A DNA stretch of 64,000 bases from Pampus argenteus (taxonomy: Eukaryota; Chordata; Actinopteri; Scombriformes; Stromateidae): NCBI GenBank assembly GCA_036937835.1, contig CM072866.1:11230001-11294000 (forward strand), given 5' to 3'. Below the pieces are notes generated by a model that was given only the letters and a program-made list of their open reading frames with translations, ran no database searches and was not told the origin of the DNA. Positions 1 through 12,600 of this stretch are shown one piece after another; the stretch's first letter is position 1; every line of letters starts with the position of its first letter. The position numbers were made by a program, and so were the translations under genes.

Positions 1-2
1 AC

Positions 3-212
3 AGCTGCATCAACCCATTTCTTTACATTATCCTCAGTGAGACTTTCAAGAAGCTGTTCCTTGGAGCTGTATGCCCAGTTAATAGAAAGTTTCGTGTGAA
101 TCCAAGCACCACAGATGGTGGGAGTGTGAGTGTGAGAATGGTGCCTGAACGTGCTCAGCAGGAGCCAGCTTCTAGGGAGATGATACCATCCAATGTGCCC
201 AACAATGAATAA
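3..212 (+). CDS. Class A GPCR, C-terminal end (melanin-concentrating hormone receptor-like), 5' part outside window
   Basis: The frame is open from the left edge and ends at TAA 210-212, giving 69 complete codons. It begins with SCINPFLYIILSETFKK, which is the NPxxY end of transmembrane helix 7 (here NPFLY) followed by the start of amphipathic helix 8. A roughly 50-residue hydrophilic cytoplasmic tail follows, ending VPNNE. A tail of this length is normal for a rhodopsin-family receptor. The NPF(L/V)YI...ETF(K/R)K pattern most resembles melanin-concentrating hormone receptors as I remember them, so a Gi/Gq-coupled peptide receptor is plausible, but this is a short stretch and another peptide receptor is possible. 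The gene runs toward usp43 (convergent). A candidate poly(A) signal AATAAA lies at 322-327. GPCR identity is confident; the subtype is tentative. Confidence 0.75.
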   Translation, partial: SCINPFLYIILSETFKKLFLGAVCPVNRKFRVNPSTTDGGSVSVRMVPERAQQEPASREMIPSNVPNNE

Positions 213-2979
213 TCATCAAATAAGAATCAGAATATCTGTGTAACTGATAAGCACGATGAATAGGACAATAGTTTTTAATGACCTTGAACACAGTCTAGTT
301 CAGTTATACACCTATATAGTAAATAAAAACCATATATAATCAAACATGACTGAAAATCCTGAGATCATAAATGATTTCCCTAATGGCCTGTGCTTAAGAC
401 CAATGAGAAACTGATGCACATATTTTCTCAATATTAAATATGTGTTTCGATTGAATACACAGAAGAAAAAAAAATTCTTTCTTTCTGCTCCCTTCTCTGT
501 ACATTCCTGAAGTGGACTCATACAGCTTACACGTCTTCACCACAATTTATACATCCTTTTGCATCGATTCATATCTTTCTAATGTCTTTTAATGTAAAAT
601 TTAATACACCTCAAAGCTAATGGCGAGGTTGTAATAAACATTACTGTAAATTATGAGATGCTATCCATAAACCATTTCAACAGGCAATATTTTCCTCCAG
701 ATGGGATCGTCATTTGGCCAAAATGTTTCACAATTGATACATGAGGTGAGATACATCAATACACATATTCCATGTAGCTTAAATTGCATACAATATCATA
801 TGCATTGTACATACTTTTGTACTTAAGATGGAAAGAAATGAATGAGATGGGTTACATTACATGTTTGCGTGTAAAGACTTGCACATACAGTTAGGCCCAA
901 AAGTATTTGGTCAGTGACACAGTGTTCGTGATTTAGGCTCTGCATGCCACCACATTGGATTTGAAATTAAACAACTACAATGGAATTAAAGTGCAGACTT
1001 TAAAGTTTAATTAACAAAGAACAACAATAAAAAGGTTTCATAATTGTGTTGAGTGACTGTCACAACATAGCGATGTTGGGGGTTCTTGTATTGTGTCATG
1101 ACTTCCTGTTTTACTTTGAAATTTTACCATCCTCTTGTTTCATTGTTTCAGGTCAGTGTTACATCTACCGATCGAGCACCCAAACCTATTCATCGTCATA
1201 GCCACAGTGTGTTTTCAGAAGTTGTTTTTTTTGCCATGCCTCGAGAGAGATTTTCTGTTGATACTTTAATAGTTATAACGAGTTATTTAAGTTTTTGTCC
1301 TGCCTCTAAAGTGAGAATTTATGTTAAAACTTTCTAGTTTAGCCTATTGTACTCTTTTGCCTGAACTTATTGAGATAATTGTTTATAGCCATTTGATGTT
1401 TTCCTTCCACTCTGTGAGTGACTTTTTGATAGTTTCCTTTTTGTTTCACAGTATAAAGATAATGTTTTATAGCCTTTTTTAATTTACCTCATTGAGAGTG
1501 ATTTTGATTTCATTAGTTTTGTACATTTTTGTAGAGTTTTTTTTTCTTCTCCTCTCTTTTTTTTTCTATTATTTAAAATGAATTGGCTCTTTAAAACCTC
1601 TGCGACTGAGTCCTCTTTGAGTCCAGGCTTGACAGACTCAGTGGATTTCGCATTAATAAAATAACTGAGACATCTGCTCTTAATAGAATAACAACAGAGC
1701 AGATGTTTAAAGCCTACATTAAAAAAAGCAAACAAACAAAACAAACCTCCTGAGTAACCTCTTCACAAATAAAAAGTTAGTTATTTGTTAGGTAGAAAAA
1801 GTTTGAGCATTGAGCTGATGTCAAATCTATAAAAGACTACTAGTTTTGCGAAACAGTGTATTAATGTTGTCTTGATATTAAGATATATTGTATTATGAAC
1901 AGTTATGGTGGTGGTGAAATAGTTTGTTAATGTAAATATTGTCTTACTTGCTGATTATGAAACTTTCTCAACTTCTCAACCAGGTTTTAGGGTCCTAAAA
2001 TGATCTTGATGCCATCAATTTTGTGATCAGATGAAGCTTAACTAATACACTGATTTATTTTTTTTCTCAAATGTATCAAAACTATTGTTAGTCTTGCCCC
2101 TACGTGCTTATTAAATGATACCCTGTGGGGTCCCGACACCAAAGATGAGAAACCCTAACTGTTATCAAGCATGGAAAAAAAAGCCTGATGTCAAAACATT
2201 TGCAACCTTGCTGTTGATGAAACAACATGTTGTGGACCTCTATCTGTAGTATTATGTATTTGACAGCTTAATAAAACTGTGTGTTGTAACAAATGTTTGT
2301 ATGTGATTTGTATGAAACTGTCAGACGAGATGTAATGTGAACTTTACGCATAAAGCTATAGAGGTCAAATCTGTGAATTTAATTTAGTCAAGGACTTCCA
2401 TAGATACCTCACAGTCCAATTAGCATAATTCAAATGTCTCAGGGTTGTTACTTGATTTCACCAAAAACAATGTGTCTTTATATTTGGGTTTTTCATTCAT
2501 ATAGACAAGGAGAAAATCAATTTTACATTTTGGGATCACAATTAAATACCATTGATTGGACTAAATGGACTCTGTTTTAAACAACATGACATCATGGGAT
2601 GTTTTAAAGTTATGGTAAACTTAGTAGAAACTACACATACTTGGATATTCTATGTACGTATCAGGCACATCATTACTGGAACAACTGAGGAGCAGACAGA
2701 GAAGAACTTCATATTGAGTGACATAGCCACAGTTATGAGGTAATTAAAAAAGGCAATTTGTTTTATATTCATTCCATGTACTAGTCTGATGTATAGAAAA
2801 GCAAAGAAGCTTGTGTCTTTATTTACCTTACCTTATTATACCTTGGATCTTTTACACTGGAAACAGCATGTTGTAATTATAGTGTTTTCTGTATTTGGTT
2901 GTTTTTACTCATTTTGCAGTATTTTATGAATTCTGCACATTTGAAGATGTTTTCTGCATTCGCTCTCAGAGCTGACATA
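213..2979. other. Intergenic stretch after the GPCR; no gene seen
   Basis: This AT-rich stretch probably begins with the GPCR 3' UTR (AATAAA at 322-327). It holds a Tc1/mariner-type end near 887-1018, listed separately. An 11-bp inverted repeat (1670-1680 with 1696-1706) has a 15-nt loop. Open frames here are short and resemble nothing I know. Confidence 0.6.
887..1018. mobile_element. Truncated Tc1/mariner-type repeat end
   Basis: The segment starts CAGTTAGGCCCAAAAGTATT and continues with a phrase (ttggatttgaaattaaac) that I recognise from a dispersed fish DNA-transposon end. Only about 130 bp of one end is present, with no transposase. Recognition is by memory of the repeat consensus. Confidence 0.5.
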
Positions 2980-3816
2980 CAGTGGATCTAAAAAAAAAAA
3001 AAAAAAGTCTACACACCCCTGTTCAAATGCCAGGTTTTTGTCATTTTAAAAAATGACAGCAAGACAAATAATTTCAGAACTTTTCCCACCTTTAATGTGA
3101 CCTATAACCTGTATAATGCAATTCGAAAAACAAACTGAAAACTTTAAAGGGGAAAAACATCAAATAAAAAACTTAAAATAACCTAGTTGCATAAATATGC
3201 ACACCCTTAAACTAATATGTTGTTGCAGCACCTTCGGCTTTTATTACAGCACTCTTTTTGCAAAATTAAGCTGGATGATGATGGCCAAAGGTATAGCTTT
3301 TCTTTGGAAGATAAGGCTTCTTCATAAGCCCAGACATATGAAGAAGACGGGAGATTGTTGTACTACACAGCCAACACTGCAGCTCCTTCAGTGTTGTTGC
3401 TGTCGGCCTTTTGGCAGCCTCCCTGACTAGTTTTCTTCTCGTCTTCACTTGACTAATATCTTTGAATAACGAGATCCCTCTGAGGCTTTGGAAGCTCTAT
3501 TCAGACGACGGCTTGTGCTGGAAGATGTGGGTACAAACATGTCAGGAAAAGCCTACTAGAACAGCTGACCTTTATTTGGGGTTGATTAGGGGCACTTTAA
3601 TTGATGACAGGTGTGTGCTGACTCCAGTTTAACATGAGTTTGAATGTAATCGGTCAAATTTTAACACAGCCACATCCCCAGTTATAAAAGGGTGTGCACA
3701 CTTATGCAACCACTTTAAATCAGTTTTTTATTTTTCAGTTGCATTGTGCAGGTTATAGGTCACATGACAAAAACCTGGCATTTGAACAGAGGTGTGTAGA
3801 CTTTTTATATCCACTA
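2980..3816 (-). mobile_element. Internally deleted Tc1-like DNA transposon with transposase remnant
   Basis: The left end (CAGTGGATCTAAA, then GTCTACACACCCCTGTTC) is mirrored by the right end (reverse complement TAGTGGATATAAAAAGTCTA). This gives terminal inverted repeats of about 50 bp broken mainly by a poly(A) expansion at 2990-3006. A TA dinucleotide flanks the left end. Between the ends, the minus strand from about 3448 to 3266 encodes a stretch containing RKLVREAAKRPTA, LKEL and TTISRLLHMSGL, the helix-turn-helix region of a Tc1 transposase. The DDE catalytic part is missing. At about 840 bp it is about half the usual 1.6 kb Tc1 length, so it is a non-autonomous derivative. Confidence 0.8.
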
Positions 3817-4530
3817 CTTTTCTTCCTTGCAAACACAGCAAAAAGAAAAGTAACTGATGAGGTTATACAGCTTGTGTAACTGTCTTTCATCATGTCTGTT
3901 CTACGGCCAGACCACGGTAACTTACTCTCATGGTAGAGTTACAACACCAGTCACTGAGATAATAAAGCTTTCTCTCTCTCTCTTTACCACGCCATCCTTC
4001 ACTAACAATCATGCCATGTAGTATTTTAACTTATACATCATAGAAGTGTAATGCTGTGGCTCCATTTATTTGTCAGATAAATTGAGCATTGAGCACAGCC
4101 ATCGTAACAGAAAATGTATTTTCTTTTAAGTTCCCTTCTTCCACTGAAAAATGTTTTGCTTATTGTTACTTGACGTTGATAATATTCAATGTGCACAAGG
4201 ATGTTTGACACTAGAAGCCTGTGTTCACATTCATCTGATGAGGGAAATTTGTGCTTGCATGATATGGGTTTGTTGGTTTTTGCACATATAGCCTTCACCA
4301 ATGTAAACAGAAGAGCAGGATGAGGAGAAACAGCAGGATAGTCTTTGTCATTTGCTGGCTTAATCCCTTGTACTCCCAGCAGGAGAAAAAGACAATATGA
4401 TGCAGCTTGTGAGGCTATTCTCAAGCACCACTTGGGTTTAATTAAAGGAGGATAACACTGCAAAGAAACATAAAAGAAAGCCACTTCATATTTGGCACGT
4501 TCTTCCTTTTGCACACAGCTCAAAGCAACA
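3817..4530. other. Intergenic, nothing recognised
   Basis: This is AT-rich sequence with a short (TC)n run near 3968-3984. A minus-strand open frame extends through 4038-4523, but it has no recognisable motif and runs into the neighbouring transposon, so I treat it as chance. Confidence 0.5.
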
Positions 4531-4532
4531 TA

Positions 4533-5242
4533 TACTCACTGGCCACTTTATTAGGTACACCTTGCTAGTACCGGGTTGGACCCCCTTTTTGCAACGATAC
4601 TCAATTGGTACTAAGGGGCTAAAAGTGAGCCAAGTAAATACCCGCCACACAGTTATACCACCATCACCAGCAGCCTGAACCGTTGATACAATGCAGGATG
4701 GATCAATGCTTTCATGTTGTTGATGCCAAATTCGGACCCTACCATCCGAATGGAAATCGTGACAAAATTTTTCCAATATTGTATTGTCCAATTTTGGTGA
4801 ATATGTGATAATTGTAGCCTCAGTTTCTTGTTTCTGTGTTGTGCATTCAGAGATGCTCTTCTGCATTCCTCGGTTATAACGAGTGGTTATTTGAGTTACT
4901 TGTTGCCTTTCTATCAGCTCGAAACAATCTGGTCATTCTCCTCTGACAACTGGCATCAACAAGGTATTTTCGCCCATAGAACCGCTGCTCACTGGATATT
5001 TTCTCTTTTTTGGACCATTCTCTGTGTTGTGTGTGAAAATCACAGTAAATCAGCAGTTTCTGAAATACTCAGTCCAGCCCATCTGACACCAACAACGATG
5101 CCACGTTCAAAGTCACTCAAATCATCTTTCTCCCCGTTCTGATGCTCGGTTTGAACTGAATACCTAAATGTATTGAGTTTCTGCCATGTGAGTGGCTGAT
5201 TAGAAATTTGCGTTAACAAGCAGGTGTACCTAATAAAGTGGT
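4533..5242 (-). mobile_element. Internally deleted Tc1-like transposon (GGCCACTTTATTAGGTACACC family)
   Basis: The left end reads ACTCACTGGCCACTTTATT then AGGTACACC. The right end is its inverse (GGTGTACCTAATAAAGTGG at 5223-5241), giving inverted termini of about 20 bp. The interior matches a fish Tc1-like family whose transposase reads on the minus strand. Phrases such as CTCAATTGGTACTAAGGGG and ACTCAGTCCAGCCCATCTG are recognisable, but long internal parts are missing and the frame is broken. Full copies are about 1.2 kb or longer; this one is about 710 bp and cannot encode transposase. Confidence 0.8.
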
Positions 5243-5789
5243 CTTAAGCATACTTAAATAATAAATTAAGTACAATTTTGAGGTACTTTATACAGTACTG
5301 TAGATCTACTGCACTACATTTCAGAGTCAAATATTTCACTTCTTACTTTTAAGACCTTATATGGACGACAGCAACAAAGGCCATTCTGTATACTTTTCAT
5401 ACCTACATTTACATATATATGTATAATACCAAAACTCAGTTTTTTTTTCTATCTGCTTGTTTCCGATTTGATGAATAATGTCTCTTTCATTAATTTGAAA
5501 CAGAAAGTTATTGCATTACTGATAAGATTTCCCTATGCATATTTCTTCTAAATACAACTTATAATAAAAAAAGCATCTACAAATTGTTGAATGACCCCAA
5601 TGTCATAAATAATATCTTTTTATTTGTCGTACTGAAAAATAAAATATACCATCATGTACAGAAGACAACTCATGCAAAAAACATTGCAAGAGGGTTCAGT
5701 TGGATACAATCGCATCTTATTCCCAAATTACTACACCCAATAGGTTGAATGTCAAAGATAACAAGCTTATTTGTTCACTGTATCACACA

Positions 5790-5839
<50 letters not shown>

Positions 5840-8479
5840 TCTGTCTGTGTATATCCACAAATATATCTTTTTTTTTTTTTATAAAATGTAGAAAAATCGC
5901 ATATAAAAACATCTTGAAGCCACATTTCACCAAAAAATTATGTCAACATCGAAATGCTCAGTTCGGCAGAGTAAACATCGTATGTATGTGGCCACGCGTG
6001 GATTGAGCCATGGAAAGAAAAAATAGAAACAAACTTCAGATTTATAATGCATTACAGACTTTGTGTCCCTACTTAAACTCTATGCCCTTCTGCAACACAG
6101 CGTCGACCGTACAAATACTTACTTACAAGTACATTTATTTCATTCCATATCAGTGATTACCTGCTTTTATGTGAAAGGCAGGGAAGGCAAGAAACTGAAT
6201 TATCCTCAACATCATAATATACAGCTTTGAGCTTTCTGTTTCCGTAACAAGACACTAAGAGTATTGATTCATCATGCCTCTGAAAAAAGGATTCTTGCAC
6301 ATAATTTGAGTGTGGACAAGACCATAGAGAGGCCACGTGAATGCTTGCAATTTGTTTTGTTTAAATACAAAGTCACAGGTGTCATTTTGCTACTCTTCAC
6401 TGAGGGGAGCTGTTAAGTCTTTGTGAGTGCATTTTTCGGATTTGGTAAACTAATATTTGAGAACAAACACAAACAGTCTTGAGATAAAGCCATCTTGATA
6501 TTTAAAGGAGAAAATTAACTTTCTGGTTAAATGATGTAGTTAGTGATACGTTTTTTTATTCTGAAAACAAAAGCTATTGTGCTTGACTTCTTTTATTCTC
6601 CAATTCTGCATGCACCTGCTCAGACAGATGCATCTTTTTTATCATCAATTCAGAGTCAAAAAATTGTGCATAAGCTCATCATTAATGGATAAGACTATTA
6701 TTGCTGAGTCACTTGATAAAAAAGCTTACAGACAGCATTTAAAAAGTTTAGGTTAAAAAAACAAATATGTTGTGTATTCTTGTATGTCTTATACGCGAGT
6801 CAACTGATCCAGATACATCACTCAATTAATGAAATAATACATATATGAATTGTTAAATTATTATATTAATAATTTAACAATAATTAAAGCCGGGACTAAA
6901 TTAACCCTGGCAGAAAAATTAATTACTTGTCAACATTGTCAGCATTTTTGGCTTGGGACATGATGAGTAGATGCATATACCTATTAAAAGCACGTTTTCA
7001 AGAAAATGTTTGGGCTTTCAAGGATTTTGTGCACTGGCAGGCTCAGAGAACAATGCTAGATAGAGACAAAAAAAATCATAGAAAATATTTCTATGAAAAT
7101 TGGTATTTTCTCATCACATTGTGGGAGTTTCAGGCAAAGTATAAAAGGGTACAATATAAAAGAGCCATTTATTTTCTAGCATAACTATGATACTGCTGCA
7201 GGTCTAATATTATCTAATGTGAGATCACTCTGAGGCATTGTAACACGTTTGTTTATCATTTTCTCAATTAGTTATTAATTAATTAGTTGTTTGGTCTATA
7301 AGATGTCAAAATGGTGAAACATGTCAATCAGTGTTTCCCAAAGTCCAAGATGCAACCTAAAATGCCTTGTTTTGTCCCGACCAACAGTCCACAACATAAA
7401 GACAATTGGTAGTTTCTGATTTATTTTCTGCCCATCCAGTAATTGACTAATTGTTGCAGCTCTAGACACAATTATGTAAAAACGAGATTTGATAGAACTT
7501 CAAATAAATAGAGGTAACATAAGGAATTTAAAAGAAAATAATATTAGAGTTAGGTTTCAGGTTTCAAGGTTAGGAGCAATAAACACTAAATAATATATTA
7601 TTTATTAGTGATTTTGTTTCTGAATACTCTATTAGAACATGCTGATTGTTCGGTGACTGAAAAACAAGGGGGAAAGGAGGAGGATTTCTAAGGCTGATAC
7701 AGTGTTTATACTTTTATACTTGCTTCATTGAACTGTATCTTAATTAACTTCTATTTTTAGGTAGGTTTTTAATTATCTTCCACAGAGTTTCAGGATTCGT
7801 TTTCTGAAGTAGAATAAGAATAAGTTATGCTTTTGAGTGCCTATGCCTTTAGAGGTCCATTGCGATTAGAGGTAGTGCTCCACTCTGAGTCATATGGGGA
7901 CAAAACAAAGCTTTATGAAAAGGCTTGAATTCAAAGCCCTCTGTGCTAACATCTCCCTTTACAAGGGATTAAAGGTGAATAATTGATGTTAATCAGGATC
8001 TGCAGCTTCAGTGCACCACCGTTAATGAAGTGGACACATTACATTCTTATAAATGAACACAATCAGTGTGTCTTGATTCTAAGCAACAGTAATAAAAATG
8101 GAGTGATGAATTCCAACACCCACGCTACGATAATAAGACACAAATGCAGAGATTATGTTTGTATGTGTGCGTGTGTCTGTAAGGGTTTCATATTTCCAGT
8201 GTTAAACAGACATACACCCATTAGTCTATACTGCATACAGGTTGCTCAGGCACTTGTTTTTAAGTCAGAATAGAAATGAACTCTGACATTTGATTAACAG
8301 GTCACATCATTTCATTCTGCTCTTCATATTCAGGCATCACAAGACCCTTCATTTCCATGTCTCTCAACTCTATAGTACAAACCTCTTGAACCAGTGCATT
8401 TCCTGGGAACAGAAAAGGTGTACCACTGTGAACTGAGCTCTATTGCTTTGATCTTGGAGATTGGACGGATATCTGTGTG
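5243..8479. other. Intergenic region between the two convergent genes; includes usp43 3' UTR
   Basis: No coding gene is seen. The right part should contain the 3' UTR of usp43, which is transcribed leftward from 8480. A minus-strand AATAAA occurs at 7601-7606, a possible but unproven poly(A) signal. A CA microsatellite is listed separately. The rest is AT-rich with homopolymer runs. Confidence 0.5.
5784..5838. repeat. (CA)n microsatellite
   Basis: This is an almost pure CA tract of about 55 bp with single interruptions (CAGACA at the left, ACGCAC at the right). Confidence 0.95.
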
Positions 8480-9630
8480 TCAGAAGCTAGACTCAGGGAC
8501 TGTCTTTTTGCGTCCCAGCGAGGTTGTGCTGTAACGAGTCCTCTGCAGGGTACCGTAAGATGGTTTGTCTGTTGTCAGGCTCCGTGTTGGTGCGGGCGCT
8601 GTAGACATCCCATTACGATGTAAAGATGCTGTCCTACGCATGCTCTGCTCTGCCTTTGTGGGGATGTTTGAGGAGCTCTGGGAGCGTTTGATTTCAGAAG
8701 CGGTGGTTCGTCCCACCTTCCCATTTGACAGCTCGTTTCTAAGGTGGCCCGATTTGCCACCTTCCACCCCAGTTCCGCCTCCTGCTGCTCCATTGGACAG
8801 TGACAGCCTAGAGAGAGTCCTTCTGCCTTCTTCCTCACCTCCACCCTTCCCTGACTCATTCTCCTTGGACTTCTTTGGGTCCTTATCCTTCTTCAGGAAG
8901 CTACCTTTGAAGAAAGAGAGCAGTCCCTCGTGGCTCTTGGGCACTTCACCTTTCCTGGGCTTAGAGTTTCCTTCATATGCACCGTGATGCTCCCTATCAG
9001 CCCTGTCTCCCTTTTGTCTTCTCAGAGTTCCATCATGAAGGCTGGGAGTGCTGTAGCTGGGCTGAACTCCAGCACTGGAGCCCCTCTTTGGCTCAGTATC
9101 ATGGAGGGCTTTGGAGGAGCTCTGCTTTTTGGAATCTTTTCTCCTGGTTAGGGTGTTGCTGCTAGAGCTACTGCTGATATTGGTGGTGGCCTCATCTCTT
9201 GTCTGGCTCCCCTTGCTGCGTCTCAAGCTGGCTGTTTTATCTGACGGCCTCCTCTGGCCCTCTGGAACCTGTTGAGAATCAGATTCATCTCCTGCTTTAC
9301 CCATACAACTTCCAACACTAGAAAATCGGGTATTGGTTGAAGTCTTGCCCTCAGCTGGTTCCTTTGTGCTGCGTGGTTCACTCATCAGCATTATTATTGG
9401 ATCCTTTGTGCACCGGGGACGCCGGCCAGATTCCAAGTACTGGACTAGCTCCACAGGGGCAGGATCTTGGGCCGCTGGAGGTGCTGGGTCCGGTTTCCGT
9501 CGGTCTTTTGAACCAAGGGACCAGCGGAGGGGAAGCACTTTGCTCAGGGTGTCCTTCGTCTTGGTGGGGGCTTTCATGCTCACACTGCGTCCTTGAAGAC
9601 CCCTGATGAATGGCCTGCTCTCAAACCCCC
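8480..9630 (-). CDS. usp43: usp43 visible exon 14: basic, serine-rich C-terminal tail with stop
   Basis: The acceptor is ...GAATGTTAG at 9631, and the stop TGA is at 8482-8480. This single 1151-nt exon encodes about 383 residues. It begins GGFESRPFIRGLQGRSVSMK, then has VLPLRWSLGSKDR and VELVQYLESGRRPRCTK. After that come low-complexity blocks: a six-serine run, RRKDSKKQSSS, a lysine-rich LSFFKGSFLKKDKDPKK, and a Gly/Glu stretch. It ends SYGTLQRTRYSTTSLGRKK then TVPESSF. The tail lies outside the catalytic domain and is predicted to be largely disordered. The last dozen residues and the RGLQGRSVSMKAPT region look family-conserved, which suggests binding or phosphorylation sites rather than filler. 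A GC-rich patch here contrasts with AT-rich surroundings, as expected for exon. Confidence 0.92.
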
Positions 9631-12600
9631 CTAACATTCATGTAGAGAAGAAAATGTTTTAGTTTTTACATTTAGATGCAAAACCTATACACAGTAACAC
9701 ATTATATATTCTTAAAAAAAATCAATAAGCCACTAACTCGACCCTAACCTCTTTCCTCTTTAGAACCATTGTCAAGGAAGACTGGAGACTCGGGCGAGTC
9801 AAGTATGGAAGATGGGCAGGTGGTGGAGGATCGAGACACCAGACTGCCCCTCTTACTGTTGCCTGTCAGTCGGATAAGCCAATGATCTGACATTGATGAA
9901 CTCGTGGAGCCTGTGAGAAAAACAGAGTGAAGAAAGGGGTGAAAGTATGAATATAAACCTTGAAGAAACAGTTCATAATGCATGAGTATTAACTGCAAAA
10001 TATACTTATCCATATATAGTATATAGTACTCATGCAGTGGATTGGCTCTTGTCAGTATTACATTGATTTATATTTCATTTTTTGAATATTATTACTCATG
10101 CATTAATTCATAAGCAGCATTTTAATGTTGTATATACAGTAGTTAAGGGTCAAGTACATTTAACTGCTTTATATACTGTTGTGTACTTCCCTGTTTCTTA
10201 GATTTTATACACTTTCCTGGAATGTGAAAGCCATTTATGGACATTATTTAGGGAATCTAAAGATGTTTTCACTGCTGCTGCCTGTCTATCACCTACAAAG
10301 AGTTTTGAATTGAATAGAAAAAAATATATATTTTAGACCCTTTTAAGGTTTTATTGTATGTAATTAATTAAAATTCTACAGTCAATGGGCCTGCACCACA
10401 TTAATTAAAATATGAAAAATATGTTTATAACATTAAATAATAATCAACAAAATAAGCAACAATCAGAGTTAAAGTTTGAAAAAAAAAAAACCATTCATGG
10501 TTATTACTTATGACAAGATGCAACAAAAAAAAAAAAATGCAGCTAATCTGTTTCATTAGGACATTGTGGTTACACAAACACGAATACAGATATCTTTTGT
10601 GAAATAACCAAAACTGTTATAATTGCATTTTGTTAACTATGGATGTGACTTAGCTTAGCAGTACTTCAGAATAGTAAGTCACGTAGACAGTCCATAAAGA
10701 AGAAAAGGAAAGTTTTATTGGTGTTAAATGAGCAGTTTTAAGGTTGGTAGATCGACTTTTAGACATGTTTGTTGACCTTTACTATCACGCACTGACTTAT
10801 TATTGTGCAAAAGAAATCTATATTCCACACATTGTTCCATCCTGACTGACCTTTCACTGTGATCTCTGCTTCATTTCTTTCTTTTTTATCTGGTTAATTA
10901 CTTTCTGAATGCATTTATTCATAATGATAGTCCAGCACTTGGTACACAGTAACTGACTGGAGACCAGCCCCCTGTAACCCTGCACATGATGAATGGATGG
11001 TTCTTTTAAAACATTGTCTTTGACTTTTGACTTGTATTGGATGCTGACAAAGTACACTGCATCACATCTGGGTGTTGAAGCAGAGCACATAATCCTTTAA
11101 AACACATATAAAACATCATGTGAACAAGCATGCTGCACTTTCACTGATACACCTTTAATATATATTTGCATAGACTAAATAAATTCATATATGTTTGCTG
11201 GATTCCACTCACTTTATGCCCTCACTGTGACTGTAGAGGATACAAACTTATAATGAAGAAGACTGGACTTTTAAATGAACCCAGCAGATACACACTGACA
11301 GTATCACACAGTTTCCTTACAGTCACACTATGTAATTTTTTGGAATTGCTTTCAAGCAGAGTGTCATTGGTTTATTTTAATTAATATATTTTTACATATA
11401 TAATTCATTATATGTGGGGGTACGAAGACACCTTTGTCACTGCATCTAAACAGCATTGTAAATTGTGTGTGTGGTGTGGTGTTTTGTCTTTGGGGTGAAC
11501 CAGCCTCTGTTTGAGTGTGTTGCTGGGTTTGCAATACACAGGGATACGGTGCTTGTTAAAGATCCTCCTGAGTTTTTCTGATACCCCAGATACATATGTA
11601 ATGACTATGTTGTTTTTTTTGTCTTGTTTTGGTCATGGTGATGAATGAAAATATATTCACGGGCATGAAGTATTGTTGGAAAGCAGAACCACAGACACAA
11701 TGATATGGAGCTGTATGCTGATCTACAAGCAGAAAACAGAAATAATAAGACTCCAATAGTCTCACACCTGTATGTCATTTGGTCTGGACCAAGGGAACAA
11801 ATTATACATTATTGCATTTATGCATCTAGTCCAGTTCCTGTTCACAATACCTTTTTACAAACAAGAGGAGTAATCAAATTCTGGTGACTGACAGAAGTTT
11901 ATGCAGCACTTTAATGTTTCTGATGTGTGTAATTAAGTTATTTGGTGTCACAAAATTCTCAAAAAGAAATTATTATAAGCATTATTCATCATCATCAATG
12001 TACATCAACCGCAGGTTATGGATAATGACTAGTAGTAAGCAGTAGGACGAAAAGGAGGCGTCTTGTGCCGTAATGATTCAAGGCTCATTACTGTGGGATC
12101 ACTGTCACACACTTTTTAAGTAATGAACTAAAAAGTACACAGTAGGATATTAACACTGCAGTTTTAACAGCTTCGAATTTTACATAACATACATGTTACC
12201 ATGGTTATCAAATGATTTGCATAAATATACATGACTTCTAAGTTCGCTTTCTGAATAGATTTCATGATCAGTAGGTGAATTTAATAGTACGGTAGGCAGT
12301 CTTTGAAACAGTTCTAAAGCCTCTGCTATCGCAAAATTGTTCGTTTGCTTTCACAGCATGCACATGTATTAATAAAAGCCCACTTTGCGTTTTTGACTGA
12401 CAACTGAATTTGCATGAAAATGCAATGAATGACTTTGCATGGTTTTGTGACTTATATAATGAATGTTAAAACAAATGTTTAGAAGAATCTGTCTGCTCTA
12501 ACTTCTATTATTTTTAAGCACACACATTAAATACAAAGTTTAATGGAATTTACACAAGTACATATGCTCTTTTATCCAATAAATGATTTAAAGCATACCT

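Noticed and set aside
5700..6006. Frames with long Thr-His runs
   Set aside because: They are translations of the CA microsatellite.
8565..8987. Plus-strand open frames opposite the last usp43 exon
   Set aside because: They are antisense to a clearly coding exon with conserved USP43 motifs; the low-complexity Ser/Lys codons leave the other strand open.
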